From: Rhynchospora pubera
Taxonomy: Eukaryota; Streptophyta; Magnoliopsida; Poales; Cyperaceae
Reading direction: 5' to 3'
Length of the DNA stretch: 64,000 bases
Assembly (NCBI GenBank): GCA_028095005.1
Contig: CM051461.1
Location: forward strand, 64,103,840 to 64,167,839
Below, one piece after another: positions 20,700 through 32,580 of the stretch. Each line of letters opens with the position of its first letter. The stretch's first letter is position 1. Both the position numbers and the translations under genes were made by a program. The notes beneath the pieces are model-generated. The model saw nothing but the letters and a program-made list of their open reading frames with translations. It was not told the DNA's origin and made no database searches.

Positions 20700-22530
20700 A
20701 TCTTTCTTTTTTTCTTTTTCTTTTTAAAATTACATTTCCATCTATTGTGCCATGTGTAAGGGTTGGTTTTTACTGAGTTGCTATGGCAGTATGCAGATTT
20801 ATTGTTATATCTCCAAATTTTGTGCCTCTCAGCCTCAGTGTTCTTTGAACTTTGAACTAGACCTCGATTTAATTTAGTGTAATTTTTATCATGTAAAAAA
20901 TAACTATTGCAGTTAAGTCTCAATTTAAATTCAATTTAACAAAGGACTTTCTTGCAATCATTCAAAATATTTAAAATATATTTGTGTAGGGACTAAACCT
21001 GCTTTTTAGTTGCGCTTGAGTTGCGAGGACATACTGTGGTCAATTGCAAGGAGACTTCCTTTTCTCTTGCTCTCAATTTCAGGTACAAAAAATCATTTAC
21101 CTCAATTTGTACAGACCCAGCTTCAGGTTTAGTTCTGTTGCTCTTACTCTTAGTTTCAGCCTTTCAGGTACAGAAAAAACAAAGAAAAATCCAGAGCCAA
21201 ATCAAATCTATCCAGTTGAATGTGATAATGTTGTTCATACTTTATACGGTTAGGATTTAATTTTGTGTTGTTTGTTGTTGGGATTAAATACTGTGCTGTT
21301 AGGGATGGTGCGATTAAGGTGTGTGTTTTTTTTTTGAAAGTCAATTAATGTGTTTGATTATATTAGGTTGTAGGTATATATATAATATAATAATTATGGA
21401 TGAATTTGATAAGTTATGCCAAGTCGGATCAGGCCAAAAAAAATTTGTGATATTTACATGTTCATGTTGGTACCATATATTAGTGTCAAATCAAAATGAA
21501 TACTCTGAAGTAGCTATTTGGGTATTAAATCTTATTTTGCTTTTCACTAATAAAAATAATTGAATGTCCAGCTTTTTACTTTCGGTCTTTGGTAATGAAA
21601 GTTCATTGTGGCTGTCATAATAGAATAAAATGTCTATTTAGGCAACAAATGATTTCAGGTGAAAAGATTGCAAAATGCTAAAGAGGTTCGAGCGCTTTGA
21701 CGAACATTTTCAATATCTAGAGGTGCATTTATAGTTAGGTCTTTTTTTAGTGAGATGATCACTATATTTTTTTAGCCTTATTTCTTATATTGTGAAAAAT
21801 ATAGCTACATTAAAACATGTCTAACTTAAAAGAAGTTTGTAGGCATATATAGTCTGATGGTGCTACGCGAGATTAACTTCTTTGTTTGATCCAAACAATA
21901 TCTAAGATACATAACATTCACTCTTGGTGCAATTACATCTACGGTTTTGTGTCTTGATTTCTGGTCTTTGAATGAAAATAGGAAATTGTCTTGATTTATT
22001 ATTTTTTGTGTCTAATCCAGAATTATAAATGCAGCTATCTTAATAGATGTTATTTTCTTGGCTCCAAGATGCATAATTCCTTCTCGAGCAGACATTCATG
22101 GTATTGTTGGTTTAAATAAAAATTTTGTTTGCACTCATTGGAGGGCTGTACAGCTAATATTTTTATTGGTGAATTTAATTGATGAACTAGCAGTATTGAT
22201 TAGGTATAAAACAGATCTTTCCTTTTAGGCTTGCATTTTACCACGAGGCATTGTGTTATGACTGTTTTAGGACTAGGAGTAATGAATGTGGTTCCCCTGC
22301 ATGCTGTTCTTGCGATTGCGAGTCTAAGTTGTAAATAACACGATCCAAATTAAGCTAGAATGGTTGTATTTAATGGACATCAGAAGAGTATGTTGTCAAA
22401 ATATCTACAGAATAAAATACCATTACAAAAATAAACCGAGCAAGAATACAATTATTTCCATGACAACGGTTTATTGATTATTCAACAAAAGAATGTACGA
22501 GAAAAATCAAAGTTGAACTTTTATCAAATT
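20700..22530. other. Non-coding, possible intron or Helitron interior
   Basis: Repeated pyrimidine-TTTCAG-type acceptors (21,080, 21,170, 21,660) but no convincing exon set. No other element recognised. Confidence 0.35.
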
Positions 22531-22533
22531 TTA

Positions 22534-22560
22534 TCGCGCGAAGCGCGAAATTTCAGCTAG
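22534..22560 (+). mobile_element. Helitron 3' terminus
   Basis: A perfect 6-bp stem with 3-base loop (TCGCGC-GAA-GCGCGA, 22,534-22,548) is followed after 8 bases by CTAG (22,557-22,560) and then T. A GC-rich hairpin 8-12 bases before CTRR, inserted between A and T, is the diagnostic 3' end of plant Helitrons. The 5' TC end was not identified. Confidence 0.7.
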
Positions 22561-22826
22561 TTTAACACATAACACAAATAACATTCTAATAAAAACAAGT
22601 TCATACAACATAATAAGCCATTTAGCACATAAACTAAAGTCATCACACACAAACTAAGTTCAAGAACAAGCCATTTAGAACACAAAATAAAACTCCGATC
22701 CAGAGAAACTATGAAAAACATAAAAAAAAACATAGGCTAAGGCTTGGATTTTGCTTGGGTCTCGGCACGGCTCACTAGTCTTCTTCTTCATCTCCTCCAC
22801 CGCTTGAGGATCCTTTTGCGAGATGT

Positions 22827-23166
22827 TAACTTTTTATAAATTGACAAATCAAATTAAACCAATCCAATCTACATATTAAAATTTCATTACAAATCAAATT
22901 TTATATTTTTTAAAATTCTTTTACTATTTTTTTCGAATTTTCTAAAACGTTTCTTTTTTGGAACCAATTAATAATAAAGAAATTCTAAAAATGACAAGTT
23001 TTAAAAAATTCGAAAAAAATAAAAAATTATAAAAATATAAAATTTAGTTCATATGAAATTTCAATATATAGATTGAATTTGTTTAGTTAGATTTTTAATT
23101 TGTAAAATTATCAACAAATATGATCACGATGTACAAAAATTTAATACATCGTGATGTGCCATAACA
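22827..23166. mobile_element. Left-truncated foldback MITE, GGTGCATCGTGA type
   Basis: Core AATTGACAAATCAAATTAAAC and right end ATACATCGTGATGTGCCATAACA match the element at 4,951-5,360. The left terminal palindrome is missing. A (TC)n/(TA)n tail follows. Confidence 0.8.
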
Positions 23167-23212
23167 TTTTTTTCTCTCTCTATATATAGTCCCTGAGAAG
23201 ACCAACTGGCAA

Positions 23213-23398
23213 AGGGGAATTGATTTGCACACCCCCTAAATTGATAAAACACTCTAAAATAACTATATAAAGACTAAAATACCCTGCTTGATGAGGATTC
23301 TAATGCGTGATATTAAAATTAAATTAAGGGTATATTGGTCTTTATATAGTTGTTTTGGAGTGTTTTATCAATTTAGGGGTGTGCAAATCAATTCCCCT
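23213..23398. mobile_element. 186-bp palindromic MITE
   Basis: AGGGGAATTGATTTGCACAC at the left is inverted at the right end (..GTGTGCAAATCAATTCCCCT). The inverted arms extend about 65 bp. TGGCAA is directly repeated on both sides (23,207-23,212 and 23,399-23,404). If the element is trimmed by one base, the flanks give an 8-bp near-match (CTGGCAAA/TTGGCAAA), which would suit hAT. Confidence 0.85.
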
Positions 23399-23404
23399 TG
23401 GCAA

Positions 23405-24539
23405 AGTACCAAGCTTAGTTAAAATTAGTGAAGAAAAATATTAAAGCTTAGTAATAATTAATATTAATTGTTAGTTACTTTAAAATATAAATTTCAAATA
23501 ATAGCACGTTTATGCAACAGTATTTACTTATGTAAGGAGAATTGAACTCGATGTATAACATTTTATTACTGATTAGGAGGATTCAGTGGGCCATACGTTT
23601 TTAGCGTCACAAATATCATAATTTTATTTTTTTAATATTTAAAATTTAAAATTCAAATCATTTATATATCTTTTTTAATTTAACGAGGAATATGGATTAC
23701 TAATAAAATTTTATAAATTTTAAAGCTTATTTGATACTAGTAAAGTGGTTGGAAAATGAATATATATATAAAAACTAATTTAATCATAATTCACTAGCTT
23801 TGCTTATTTTATGACCATATATATTTTTTTATATACAGTGAAATTAACTAATTTCCAACTCAGAATGTTTACTAGAGACGAAATCACGTGACAATATCTG
23901 TGACCATTAATTCGTGCCAATAATTCATTTTCAATGGCAATATTGAAATTGAGAAAATTTGGAATAAAGATGAATAGGGTCACTAAAATGGAAAGGGGAA
24001 AAAGTACGAGAAAGAGCAAAGAACATACCACCAAAACTAGTTTTTTTTTAGATAAATTGAGTCAAGCCGCATGAATTATTATTATTTTTAAAATTAAATG
24101 TCTAGGAAAGATTTTAGTTGAATTTTGAACCTGCGATCTTTCATTTAAAATGTATTACTCTTTGCTGATAGACCAAAAATTGATTCTCAACAACCAAAGC
24201 TAGCTATCAGTTAGAACTGTGTTGATATCATTAATGTAAGTGCGCTATTGAATATTTGTTCATGAAACTGAAAGTTAATTTGTACCAAAAACATGTCAAA
24301 TCAGTATTTGAGGGAAATACGAGAATTGCTTCCTACACTCTCCCAGTTTAGAGATCCACTCCTTTTTTTCTTTGAAAATGACATAAATATCCTTAGTGGA
24401 TGTAGTGCAAAAGAAAAAAATAAGGGGAAATTGTTTTTATACCACTCCAAAAGAAGGAAATTGTGAAAATGCCACTCAAAAGTTAATTCTTCTATAATGC
24501 CACCATGACCATATAAAAGTGCTACATGAACCCCAAGAA
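23405..24539. other. Intergenic, nothing recognised
   Basis: AT-rich, no ORF above background. The stretch about 24,330-24,530 has the character of a degenerate repeat but was not classified. Confidence 0.45.
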
Positions 24540-24671
24540 TTGTCCCCAAGAAAAACCAGATGGTATAATCAAACCTGAAAAGGCCGACCTAGAATATTTT
24601 TGAAATAAAAGTCATTTAAGAATAAACCAGTAGAAATTCTAAAAATCCTTATAAAAATTTTTATTTTCCCT

Positions 24672-25079
24672 ATGAGCGATTGGCGCCTCAGCGCGAACAG
24701 CACAATTTACAGAGAAGCACTCAAAGCAACTGAATCAATCCATTCACCGGCGGTCGGTTTTGTCAAGCCACAGGACATAACCGGGAGAACAACAGAAGTC
24801 CAATTTAAGCAAAATAACACAATCATACAATTGTTGCTTAAATTGACTGAACAAATCGAGGATCTGAAGGTAGCAGTCAAAAGGCTCGAGGCTGTGAAAG
24901 GGAAAGAAGGCACTCAACCTGACGACCTGACTGACTCCCTAGACCAGATCCAGCAACAACTTCAGAAGCTGAGCTTAGGAGAGCCCAGTAAGCCGGCAAT
25001 ACCAAAACCAAAAGGCAAACTTTTTGTGTTCAAAAACCCAAAAGAAATATTTGAAGCCGAGAAAAAGAAGGCAGCATGA
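24672..25079 (+). CDS. Badnavirus-like ORF2 (virion-associated type protein)
   Basis: 135 aa. The N-terminal pattern (a Tyr-x-Glu-Ala block followed by KATE and a PAVGF motif) is typical of badnavirus ORF2 products. A central heptad-like segment (about residues 50-95, LLLKLTEQIEDLKVAVKRLE) should form a coiled coil; the C-terminus is Lys/Pro-rich and basic, as in the nucleic-acid-binding tail of this family. Its stop overlaps the ORF3 start as ATGA. The frame is intact. Confidence 0.85.
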   Translation: MSDWRLSANSTIYREALKATESIHSPAVGFVKPQDITGRTTEVQFKQNNTIIQLLLKLTEQIEDLKVAVKRLEAVKGKEGTQPDDLTDSLDQIQQQLQKLSLGEPSKPAIPKPKGKLFVFKNPKEIFEAEKKKAA

Positions 25080-28000
25080 GCAGAACGCAAACAACAACAG
25101 AGGCAGCAAGACCATCAGTGTCAGAAAGAGACACAAATCAAACCCCTACTGTTGAAGACCAGATCCGTGGCTATCGCCTTGGATCTAGACTCAGATTTGA
25201 GGCTCAAAGGAGGCTCCCTGGTCAATCTCGACGGTACCAGCGAAGCCTTGAGTCACAAATGAATCCTGATGCTGAGCTCAACATCTCCCAATACAGACGA
25301 GCACAGCAAGTCCCAGCAGAAACTCTGTACCAAGCTGGATGGTCAGAGAGCAGGCACCGAGTATACCAACATTACTCGGATGAAAGAACGTTGGTCACAG
25401 ATGGCCAGCAAGTGGAGCTACCGTTTATCTCTGAAGAAAGTTTTAACAGACTTTTGCAAGAAGGGCTCCAACATCTGCATATCGGACTAATTATGGTTCG
25501 ATTGTACACGTTGCATAGGCGAAGTGCAGGCGTGAATGCACTAGTGTTAATCAGAGACACTAGATGGCGAGATGATAGAGCTGTCATCAGCTCTATGGAG
25601 ATGGATCTCACATCTGGGACGCAGTTGGCATATACTGCCCCAGATATGACTCTAAGTATCCGTGACTTCAGAGATCACATTCAACTAGTGATTCAAACTC
25701 ACGGGTATGAAGGATGGCAAGGTGGAGAGAGTAATCTTTTACTCTCAAGGTCTCTAATTGGACGACTGTCCAATACAAGCCACACAAATTTCAGATACAA
25801 TGTTCAGAACGTGGCAGACCACCTAGCAAGTCGAGGAGTTCGGGCCATCCCTGGCTCGCAACGTACAACCACAGAACTCCGTGGAAGGCAGTGGCTTGTG
25901 AGACCAGCTGTCATCTCACAAGCTCAGAATCCCCAAGTAGCACGAATCCGAGCAAGAACAGACGGCTCATTATCCGTCAGATTTGCGGGGTATACAACGA
26001 CAACCCCTGAACAAGAAGCTATTCGTGGAGAAAATGATGAGGAAGAACTCGAACAAGAATTCATCAATCTACTCACACTAGATGATGATTGGCCATATGA
26101 AGATGATCCAGAATTCCCAGAAATCTATTCAGACCCTGAGGAATTCAGTGAAGATGACGAGACTGAGCAAGACGATGGTCCCTTATTGGGAAAATGGTTC
26201 TTGGCAATACTAAGAGCCGAACAAACTGAACCAACAGTTGAAATGTTAGAACCAATAAACCTGTATCAATGGTTTGCGATTGAGCAGCTAGATAGTGAAG
26301 ACGAACTCGTACAAATGACATTTACAGAGTTCAATTGGCTAGAAACCATTGATGCAGAAAGTGAATGGTTTGAGGAACAAGCCCTTATGATGACCTGTCA
26401 ATGGGATGAGTCGGACGAAGATGAGATACTCTCTACGGTGCAATTCCTGTCTCAATTAGGTGCACCAGCAAATCAAGATGAAGACTTGCTAAGTCTTCTA
26501 GCGAAAGGTGGTGGGGAAGATGTCAGTTCCCCAAATTCTAAAATAAAGTGGGACGAGGATCTATTCGACAAGGATCTATTCGAGACAGTTTATATGATAG
26601 AAGAGATGGAATACCCACAATTCAAAAATCTCAAAAAGAAAGTGGAGACTGTATTCTCAACTGCAGAGTCTTCACTTACAAGAATACCACCTGAACCAAT
26701 CATGGGACCGGCCATGTACCCACCTGGTTCAAGGCAACCCCAGAATCTCCAAATCCCAGAGATAAAGGCACGGTTAGACAGCATCCGCGGTGGCTATGCA
26801 AGGCAAATGAACGAAAGGTTTAACCTGCCAACAGCCCAAGCTAGTCAAGGTGCAATTCTAGTTTTACCAGAAGATATTGGGCTATACTCAGAAGTTATCT
26901 CTCGATGGGAATCAATCACTCTCAACCTGATAAATGAGAGAAATTGGACAGATAACAAATCTAAGGTCAATTATATCGAAAACCTCCTAGGCGAAACGGA
27001 GAAAAAGACCTGGATTCAGTGGAGAATGGCATTCCCCACTGAATATGAGGAATTAGTTAACATTGCCGATGACCCACAAAATGTAATATCACAAGTCAGG
27101 CGAATGTTTCTGTTGGAGGATCCGACAACCGGGTCCACTGAAGAGCAAGACCGAGCGTACAACGACCTGGAGAGACTTTCATGCCACAATGTGAAAGATC
27201 TTTTCGATTATATAAATGATTATAAGATTTTGGCGGCAAAATCAGGAAGGATGTTCATATCTCCTGAACTCTCGACAAAATTTTTCAGAAAGATGCCTCC
27301 AATTATTGGTGGAGAAATTGAGAAGGCATTTGCTGAAAAATACCCAGGCAATACTGTGGGTGTTATTCCAAGAATACATTTTACCTACCAGTACCTGGCA
27401 GAGCAGTGTAAGAGAGTTGCACTCCAAAGAAGCCTCAAAGATCTCTCATTCTGTAGCCGTATACCAGTGCCGGGTTACTATCAAAAGAACAAGAAGTATG
27501 GTCTTCGAAAGGCGAAGACATATCGGGGCAAACCACATGATACGCATATCAGAGTATTCAAAAGGAAGCACGCAGATAAAGTAAGGAAATACAAGTGCTT
27601 TATATGTGGTGAAGAAGGACATTTTGCCCGCAACTGCACAAGGCAAAAAGGCAACATTGCAAGAGCAGGCATAGTCGAAAATCTAGACCTAGATGATGAC
27701 TGGGATGTGCTCTCGGTAGATCAAAATGAACCAGATAGCGATGCAATCTGTTCATTTTCTGAAGGAGAAGGAGGTACTAGTCATTCTTTGATGGCTGGTA
27801 TAAATGAGGTTCCGTACGAAACCGCAATGATGATAACGAGTGAAGAAATCTCATGGCGAGTGGTGACCTCAGTGCCCCAAGAAATCCAAAATTGTGCGCA
27901 TCAATGGAAGGACAACAGTCCAGTGGCGCAAGAATTCATGAGGTGTCTGTTCTGCAAGGAGCAGACTAATCCAAGGATGAGAGCACATTGCAGTATATGT

Positions 28001-29983
28001 CATTTGACTGTCTGCCCAATGTGTTCGAGATTCAACCTGGGAAGAAGGTTGACAATACAAAGATCAAATCTCCAGTATGACAACAAGGACACCCTAATTA
28101 ATGAGCTGATTGGGTATACAAATTTCCTCTTAGCAGAAAACCAAAGGCTAAAGGAAAGAATTGAAGAATTGGAGATGGGAAAGGATCTGGATGAAATGCG
28201 AGATCCAACAAAAGGAAAAACCCCCGAAAAACAAATTCTTGAAGAAGTAGAATCGGATGATGAAGCAATTAAAAACCATATCCAGAAACGAAATGGAGTG
28301 GTAATCAAGATGCTGACAGATAGAGATGAATACATCAGTACTCAAGTTCCAGATCCGAGAAAAGGGAAGAGAGTCTTAAACAGACTTTACAACATTGAGC
28401 TAACAATGGAAATACCAGGTGTTGAGAAGTTTAAAATCCAAGCAATCCTGGATACTGGTGCCACAGTTTGCTACGTGGACCAGAATGCAGTCCCAAAAGA
28501 AGCTTTGGAACCCAGTGTGTACCCTATTCAAATCAACGGGGTTAACTCTTCTCAAATAGCCAACCAAAAACTCAAAGGCGGAATGATGGCTATCGAGGAA
28601 AATCGTTTTCGTATTCCTTTCACCTATGCATTCCCAATGGAACAGAGGGACGGAATCCAAATGCTGATTGGCTGCAATTTCATCCGAGCCATGCAAGGAG
28701 GGCTTAGGATTGAGGGCCAAATGGTAACAATTTACAAAAATGTTACAACAATCGCGACAAAAGTCGACGCTGAGGTGGCAGCTTCAGCAGCAATCGAAGA
28801 ACTAGAGCTGTCTGAACTAGAATATTTTGAGATTCAGAGAATCACTGCATACTCTTGTGGTGAAGAATCACAGAAATTCAAGGAAAGGTTCAGACCCCTT
28901 CTGGAGAGATTAAAAGAACAAGGGTATATTGGAGAAAATCCTCTCCAACACTGGGAAAAGAATCGGGTTAAGTGCAAGTTAGACATTATCAACCCGGATA
29001 TCACAATCCAAGATAAGCCTCTGAAACATGTCACACCAGCAATGAAAGAGCAATTTGACAAGCATGTTCAGGCGCTACTCAAGATTGGAGTGATACGATC
29101 CAGTAAGAGCCGACACAGAACCATGGCAATGATGGTAAACTCAGGTACATCAATAGATCCAAAGACTGGTGCTGAAATCAAAGGCAAGGAGCGTATGGTA
29201 TTTAATTACCGCACCCTCAATGATAATACCCACAAAGACCAATACAGCTTGCCAGGAATTAATACCATCCTTAAGAAAGTCGGCAATAGTCGAATTTACT
29301 CGAAATTCGACTTAAAAAGCGGGTTCCATCAGGTGGCAATGGATCCTGAATCGGTTGAGTGGACGGTTTTTGTCGTTCCAAATGGCTTGTATGAATGGCT
29401 AGTTATGCCATTCGGGTTGAAAAATGCACCAGCAATTTTTCAAAGAAAGATGGACGACTGCTTCCGGGGAACGGAGAGCTTCATAGCAGTCTACATCGAT
29501 GATATACTGGTGTTTTCTGAAGATGAAGAACAGCATGCCAAACACTTGGAGGTTATGCTGACAATTTGTGAGAAATGGGGGCTTGTACTCTCCCCAACTA
29601 AAATGAAAATAGCTGTACAGGAAATCGAATTCCTAGGTGCAGTTATTGGGAACAGAAAAATCAAACTCCAGCCGCACATAATCAAGAAAATCATTTCTTT
29701 CGATGAAGAGAAATTGAAGGAGAAGGCTGGTATGAGATCATGGCTTGGCATCCTCAACTATGCCAGATCATACATACCAAAATTGGGAACATTACTTGGG
29801 CCATTATACTCAAAAACAAGTGAACACGGTGACAAAAGGCTCAAAAGCTCAGACTACGAGATCATCAGAAAGGTCAAGCAAGCGGTGCAGCAGCTCCCAG
29901 ATCTCGAGCTACCTCCGGAAGGATCCTATATCATCCTTGAAACAGACGGATGTATGAAAGGATGGGGTGGGGTATGCAAATGA
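25076..29983 (+). pseudogene. Badnavirus-like ORF3 polyprotein, ended early by one nonsense codon
   Basis: 1,635 codons to a TGA at 29,981-29,983. Order: N-terminal movement-protein-type region (about 1-350), acidic linker, coat-protein region (about 600-840), CCHC finger CFICGEEGHFARNC near 842, a second cysteine array of the form CX2CX11CX2CX4CX2C near 957-983 that is characteristic of badnaviruses, retropepsin with DTG near 1,126, and RT with YIDDILVFS near 1,472. The stop falls just inside RNase H, after the first catalytic Asp region (ETDG). The frame stays open beyond it to 30,493. No other break is seen. Confidence 0.9.
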
Positions 29984-30493
29984 AAGAAAGCAAAGCATGA
30001 CCCTCGAAACACGGAGAAAGTTTGTGCATATGCAAGCGGGAAATTCCCAGTGATTAAATCCACAATAGATGCAGAAATCTATGCTTGCATGGAAACAATG
30101 AAGGCACTCAAGATTCACTACCTGGATCAAAAGGAGATCACTCTCAGAACTGATTGCCAGGCCATAATTAGTTTCTATAACAAGTCAGCACAAAACAAAC
30201 CTTCAAGAGTCCGATGGATTAATTTTGTTGACTTTGTTACAGGAACAGGAGTGCAAGTAAATTTCGAGCACATTGATGGCAAAATGAATGTGCTAGCTGA
30301 TTCGTTATCACGATTAACAGCAAATATGGTAAAAACCGGAAATTGCTATTTCGCTGATGAACAATTATCCGATTTAGAAAAGGTGCTCGAAGAAACAAAA
30401 GGAGCTCCTGAGGAGATAATCAAGCATCTGGCAACGATTATCGGGCATATTGATAATATGCTAGATGAAAAACCTTTCTTTCAAAACCTCTAG
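29984..30493 (+). pseudogene. Remainder of the ORF3 RNase H domain, after the stop
   Basis: The same reading frame as ORF3 continues without further stops from 29,984 to 30,493. It contains later RNase H blocks: an IDAEIYA segment with the catalytic Glu, LRTDCQA with a catalytic Asp and NVLADSLSR with the last Asp. Without the upstream part it has no independent start and is a disconnected fragment. Confidence 0.85.
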
Positions 30494-30647
30494 AGCAAGG
30501 CGATAAGCGGACATGGTGGACCGCTGGAAAAACCCACTATACCCTGTATCTTAGGAACTGTCTGGTGGTAATCTACGGAAAGCTACTGACATTTTTAGTT
30601 TTCTTATAATTTTTATTTTGTGTGAATTTTATTTCTTTTTCAGAAAA

Positions 30648-31076
30648 ATGGTGCTTGATCATCTGAGGAACCTCATGAGAATCCATGAAGGAAGTTCAAC
30701 AACCGGGTTCAGACCAGGAAGCCGGCAAGCATTTCAGCAGGCCGAAAGATGGGCAACCTCAGGAAGAGAGTCAGACTCTCTTCGGGATTATGAAATAATA
30801 ACTGGTGACTTACTAACAATGTACCCACGATCTTTTCAGTGGGAAGGAACCATGCTACTTAGGCTTGAGGAAATTCATAAGGAGCAAATACAAAGGACCA
30901 TCGATGAAGTTGAAAGGCTCATGGTCTTGAATTATTTGCAAAAGATTCGCCTAGAGCAGAAGGCATTCAAGGACAACTGGGCTAGTACTGCACTAGAACC
31001 AGTTAATCATAACATTGATGAGATGTTAGCAATTCACCAAAAGATGCGATCGATCCAGCAAGGCCATTATTATTAG
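30648..31076 (+). CDS. Additional viral ORF downstream of the polyprotein (unknown function)
   Basis: 142 codons from ATG at 30,648. It follows a pyrimidine-rich TTTATTTCTTTTTCAG that ends four bases before the ATG and looks like a 3' splice site. Rice tungro bacilliform virus has a fourth ORF after ORF3 expressed from a spliced RNA, so position and acceptor suggest a similar arrangement. The product is charged and probably helical (about residues 60-115); no domain recognised. Frame intact. Most badnaviruses lack an ORF here. Confidence 0.65.
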   Translation: MVLDHLRNLMRIHEGSSTTGFRPGSRQAFQQAERWATSGRESDSLRDYEIITGDLLTMYPRSFQWEGTMLLRLEEIHKEQIQRTIDEVERLMVLNYLQKIRLEQKAFKDNWASTALEPVNHNIDEMLAIHQKMRSIQQGHYY

Positions 31077-31352
31077 TGAGTCCCACCATTATAAGGGAAT
31101 CACATTATTGTGTTTGCTTTCGGTGCCACTACGGTAGTGCGCATCTTTTCTTTTTCTTTATTTACTGTCACATGGGTTGGCACGAAATGAGTGGTTTGCT
31201 TTTATTTCTTTTGGGCAATTATTGTACTAAAGATGCCCACTAGTTTGCTAAGGACATACCAACTGTGGTAGACGAATAATTGAAATGGACGATGGGGTCC
31301 ATATGCGCACCCGCATTCAATTATCGAGCTCACCAACCGGTAGCGTTCCTTC

Positions 31353-31360
31353 TATATAAG
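31353..31360 (+). promoter_or_regulatory. TATA box of the viral intergenic promoter
   Basis: TATATAAG about 190 bases before the primer site, in the intergenic region after the last ORF, where the pregenomic RNA promoter of badnaviruses lies. Confidence 0.75.
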
Positions 31361-31438
31361 CAGTAGGATGTTTCACTAAGAGGGCATCACCCAACTTAGT
31401 AATTATCTCCTCTTCTCTTGTATCATTTGCCAGATATC

Positions 31439-31444
31439 AATAAA
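31439..31444 (+). terminator. Viral poly(A) signal
   Basis: AATAAA about 80 bases downstream of the TATA box. This spacing is normal for pararetroviruses, whose terminally redundant RNA contains the signal at both ends. Confidence 0.7.
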
Positions 31445-31539
31445 ATTTCCTCATTTTCCTCTCAAAACTTTGGAACTAGTATTCATTAGTAATCAGAAGT
31501 TTCAAAGTCGATCCGATCGCTATCGCTATTATTCTATTT

Positions 31540-31555
31540 TGGTATCAGAGCGAGG
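31540..31555 (+). other. tRNA-Met primer binding site of the viral genome
   Basis: TGGTATCAGAGCGAGG matches the initiator tRNA-Met complement that conventionally marks nucleotide 1 of badnavirus genomes. Confidence 0.85.
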
Positions 31556-31620
31556 TTTGTATTCTTAATATTATGGCTTTCTAATTTTCTAATTATTCTG
31601 GGTAGGCACCTAGGGGGAGA

Positions 31621-32300
31621 TTATACCAAACTAATAAAATTGTTTAAATTAATCAACCAGAAAACGTCAGTTAAAAGTGAAATTTTAAGAAACCAAAAGA
31701 ATCATCCTGCCGTATAGTACCTAAAAAAAAAGGGGGGAAGATTGCGGGTAAACACGATGATGTGAGGTTATAACCAAAGTAAATAAACTTAAAATTGGCA
31801 AAGTAAAGGAAGATTAATTAATAAACTGGGTACACAGTTTTGGGTGCACATAGCAGAAAATTTTACTCAAAGTAGCAAAATCATAAGGGTGACCACATTT
31901 TTGGGTGGCAAAAACAGAAGGTTTAACTTTCGGGTGGCAATTGCTAGATTTCACAAATTTTGGATGGCACAGAAAAAAATTATCCAAAAAATAAATAAGA
32001 GTGAAGGACATTTTAATCCAAATAGGAGTGGATCTCCAAATTTGGACGTGAAGAAAACAATTCCCAAGAAACACTCCTACAGTCACAGACTAAAGCCAAG
32101 AATATTTGAAAGGAGCGAATTAATAGTTCTCAAAAAAAAAAAAAAATTAATGTGGTGCAGATAAAATTTTTGTGCCCAATTAAAAAGTATGTAGACGATA
32201 TATAAATTTTTGTTCAAACATGAAACATATCAGTTGTAGTGTTATAATACACTCTGACATGATGCGGATAACAAGAGCACTTCATGCATGTGACAGCACG
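31621..32300. repeat. Non-coding flank with four imperfect TTTTGGGTGGC repeats
   Basis: Between about 31,838 and 31,975 a short phrase (TTTTGGGTG.CA) recurs four times at 30-60 base intervals. Otherwise nothing recognised. The virus-host junction lies somewhere near 31,600-31,700. Confidence 0.45.
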
Positions 32301-32308
32301 ATAAAAGA

Positions 32309-32518
32309 GGAGTCCTATCATCTGTCAATCTTTTAAGATTGGTAGTGTGTAAACTTTTAATCTGGATCGTTATATCTAACTTCAACAGTTATGGAAACCC
32401 TGTACAAAATACCAGATTGATAGGTTCGAAAAATTTTAACCATCGAGATTAGATCGAACGGTCCGGATCAAAAGTTAGCATTCTACCAACCTTAAAAGAT
32501 TGGCAGAGGATACTTTCC
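32309..32518. mobile_element. About 210-bp MITE
   Basis: Left GAGTCCTATCATCTGTCAATC then TTTTAAGATTGGTAG is inverted at the right (CTACCAACCTTAAAAGATTGG then CAGAGGATACTTTCC), with further inverted CCGGATC segments inside. Superfamily and target duplication unresolved. Confidence 0.65.
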
Positions 32519-32535
32519 CAGATAGAGAGAGAGAT

Positions 32536-32565
<30 letters not shown>
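32536..32565. repeat. (CA)n microsatellite
   Basis: ACACAC run followed by TA-rich sequence at the left edge of the next foldback element. Confidence 0.9.
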
Positions 32566-32568
<3 letters not shown>

Positions 32569-32580
32569 TATATATAGAAA

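Larger units (their letters stand above)
24540..31620 (+). mobile_element. Endogenous badnavirus-like pararetrovirus
   Basis: About 7.1 kb collinear with a Caulimoviridae genome: ORF2, ORF3 polyprotein, an extra ORF, intergenic promoter with TATA, poly(A) signal and tRNA-Met primer site. ORF2 and ORF3 overlap as ATGA, as in badnaviruses, and ORF3 carries the badnavirus-type second cysteine array. ORF1 is not evident at either end, so the integrated copy seems to start near the end of ORF1 and stop in the leader. Both junctions are approximate. One in-frame stop interrupts ORF3; otherwise decay is slight. Confidence 0.9.

Noticed and set aside
31621..31800. A viral ORF1 continuing after the primer site
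   Set aside because: No open frame of useful length with ORF1-type features was seen after the primer site, nor before ORF2.
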